DNA from: Rhizobium jaguaris
GTDB lineage: Bacteria > Pseudomonadota > Alphaproteobacteria > Rhizobiales > Rhizobiaceae
Assembly (NCBI RefSeq): GCF_003627755.1
Contig: NZ_CP032695.1
Coordinates: forward strand, 1,674,001 to 1,738,000
Direction of reading: 5' to 3'
Length of the DNA: 64,000 bases
In this document: positions 63,960 to 64,000 of the stretch, piece by piece
Layout: each line of letters starts with the position of its first letter
Numbering within the stretch: position 1 is the stretch's first letter
Program-made: the position numbers and the translations under genes
The notes under the pieces: model-generated
Told to the model about the DNA's origin: nothing
Database searches by the model: none
What the model saw: only the letters and a program-made list of their open reading frames with translations

Positions 63960-64000
63960 TCACCACGTGACGGCGATGTATTTGGTTTCGCAGAATTCCA
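63960..64000 (-). CDS. C-terminal end of an aldehyde dehydrogenase (partial)
   Basis: The last 12 codons before a TGA read EFCETKYIAVTW, a common C-terminus of NAD(P)-dependent aldehyde dehydrogenases. The rest of the gene is beyond the window. On the minus strand it precedes the enolase-superfamily gene. Confidence 0.55.
   Translation of the reverse strand, partial: EFCETKYIAVTW

Overview
The window looks like chromosome or a large replicon of a Rhizobiaceae alphaproteobacterium (Rhizobium/Agrobacterium group). The reasons are a PcaR-type IclR regulator divergent from pcaIJF, the Agrobacterium-type uronate route (udh, gci, kdgD), a complete kdp operon, DUF3175/DUF2934 and 'plasmid stabilization' stress proteins beside a stand-alone LigD polymerase, and several palindromic intergenic repeats of the kind scattered through rhizobial genomes. 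No rRNA, tRNA or CRISPR array was recognised.

Region by region. 0-5 kb: aromatic catabolism, with a PobR-like AraC regulator, pcaR, and pcaIJF closed by a strong terminator. 5-12 kb: an SDR, the LigD polymerase-domain protein, an ICMT-like methyltransferase overlapping a GST, small stress proteins, cardiolipin synthase and an EEP-family phosphodiesterase. 12-16 kb: a Pr6Pr membrane protein and small exported proteins, one broken by a 13-bp tandem duplication. 15.8-19.6 kb: oxidative uronate catabolism with its FadR-type regulator and a palindromic operator. 19.6-23.4 kb: sulfate ABC transporter (sbp-cysTWA). 23.6-32.5 kb: the potassium operon kdpFABCDE, with two extra tiny membrane-peptide genes (26 and 53 codons) and an EIIA-Ntr gene at its end.

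32.6-56 kb is more accessory. It holds a LysR pseudogene, a three-gene unit (ICMT-like methyltransferase, lipoyl-less DHRxxDG acyltransferase, SDR with a SEC-C zinc tail), lipoproteins, an L,D-transpeptidase, an Omp25/31-like beta-barrel, an ISNCY-family element carrying an opposite-strand passenger gene, a second transposase remnant, and a universal-stress/antiporter locus with an internally deleted uspA. It continues with a GreA-like factor, a UbiA-like prenyltransferase, an isochorismatase-like hydrolase with a MarR regulator, a flippase with a CheR-like methyltransferase, and an adenylate/guanylate cyclase. 56.7-64 kb returns to metabolism: formamidase, a KefB-like antiporter ending in a cyclic-nucleotide-binding domain, a frameshifted polyol dehydrogenase, a DHA2-type MFS exporter, an enolase-superfamily sugar-acid enzyme and the C-terminus of an aldehyde dehydrogenase running off the edge.

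The genes suggest a soil or plant-associated life: catabolism of protocatechuate-derived and pectin-derived carbon, sulfate and potassium scavenging, and desiccation/osmotic and membrane-stress functions. The most unusual items are the extra small ORFs in the kdp operon, the SDR-SEC-C/acyltransferase/ICMT unit, a His-first/Cys-last papain-like lipoprotein, and the passenger gene inside the insertion sequence. All family calls rest on reading motifs and on recall of families; no database search was run.
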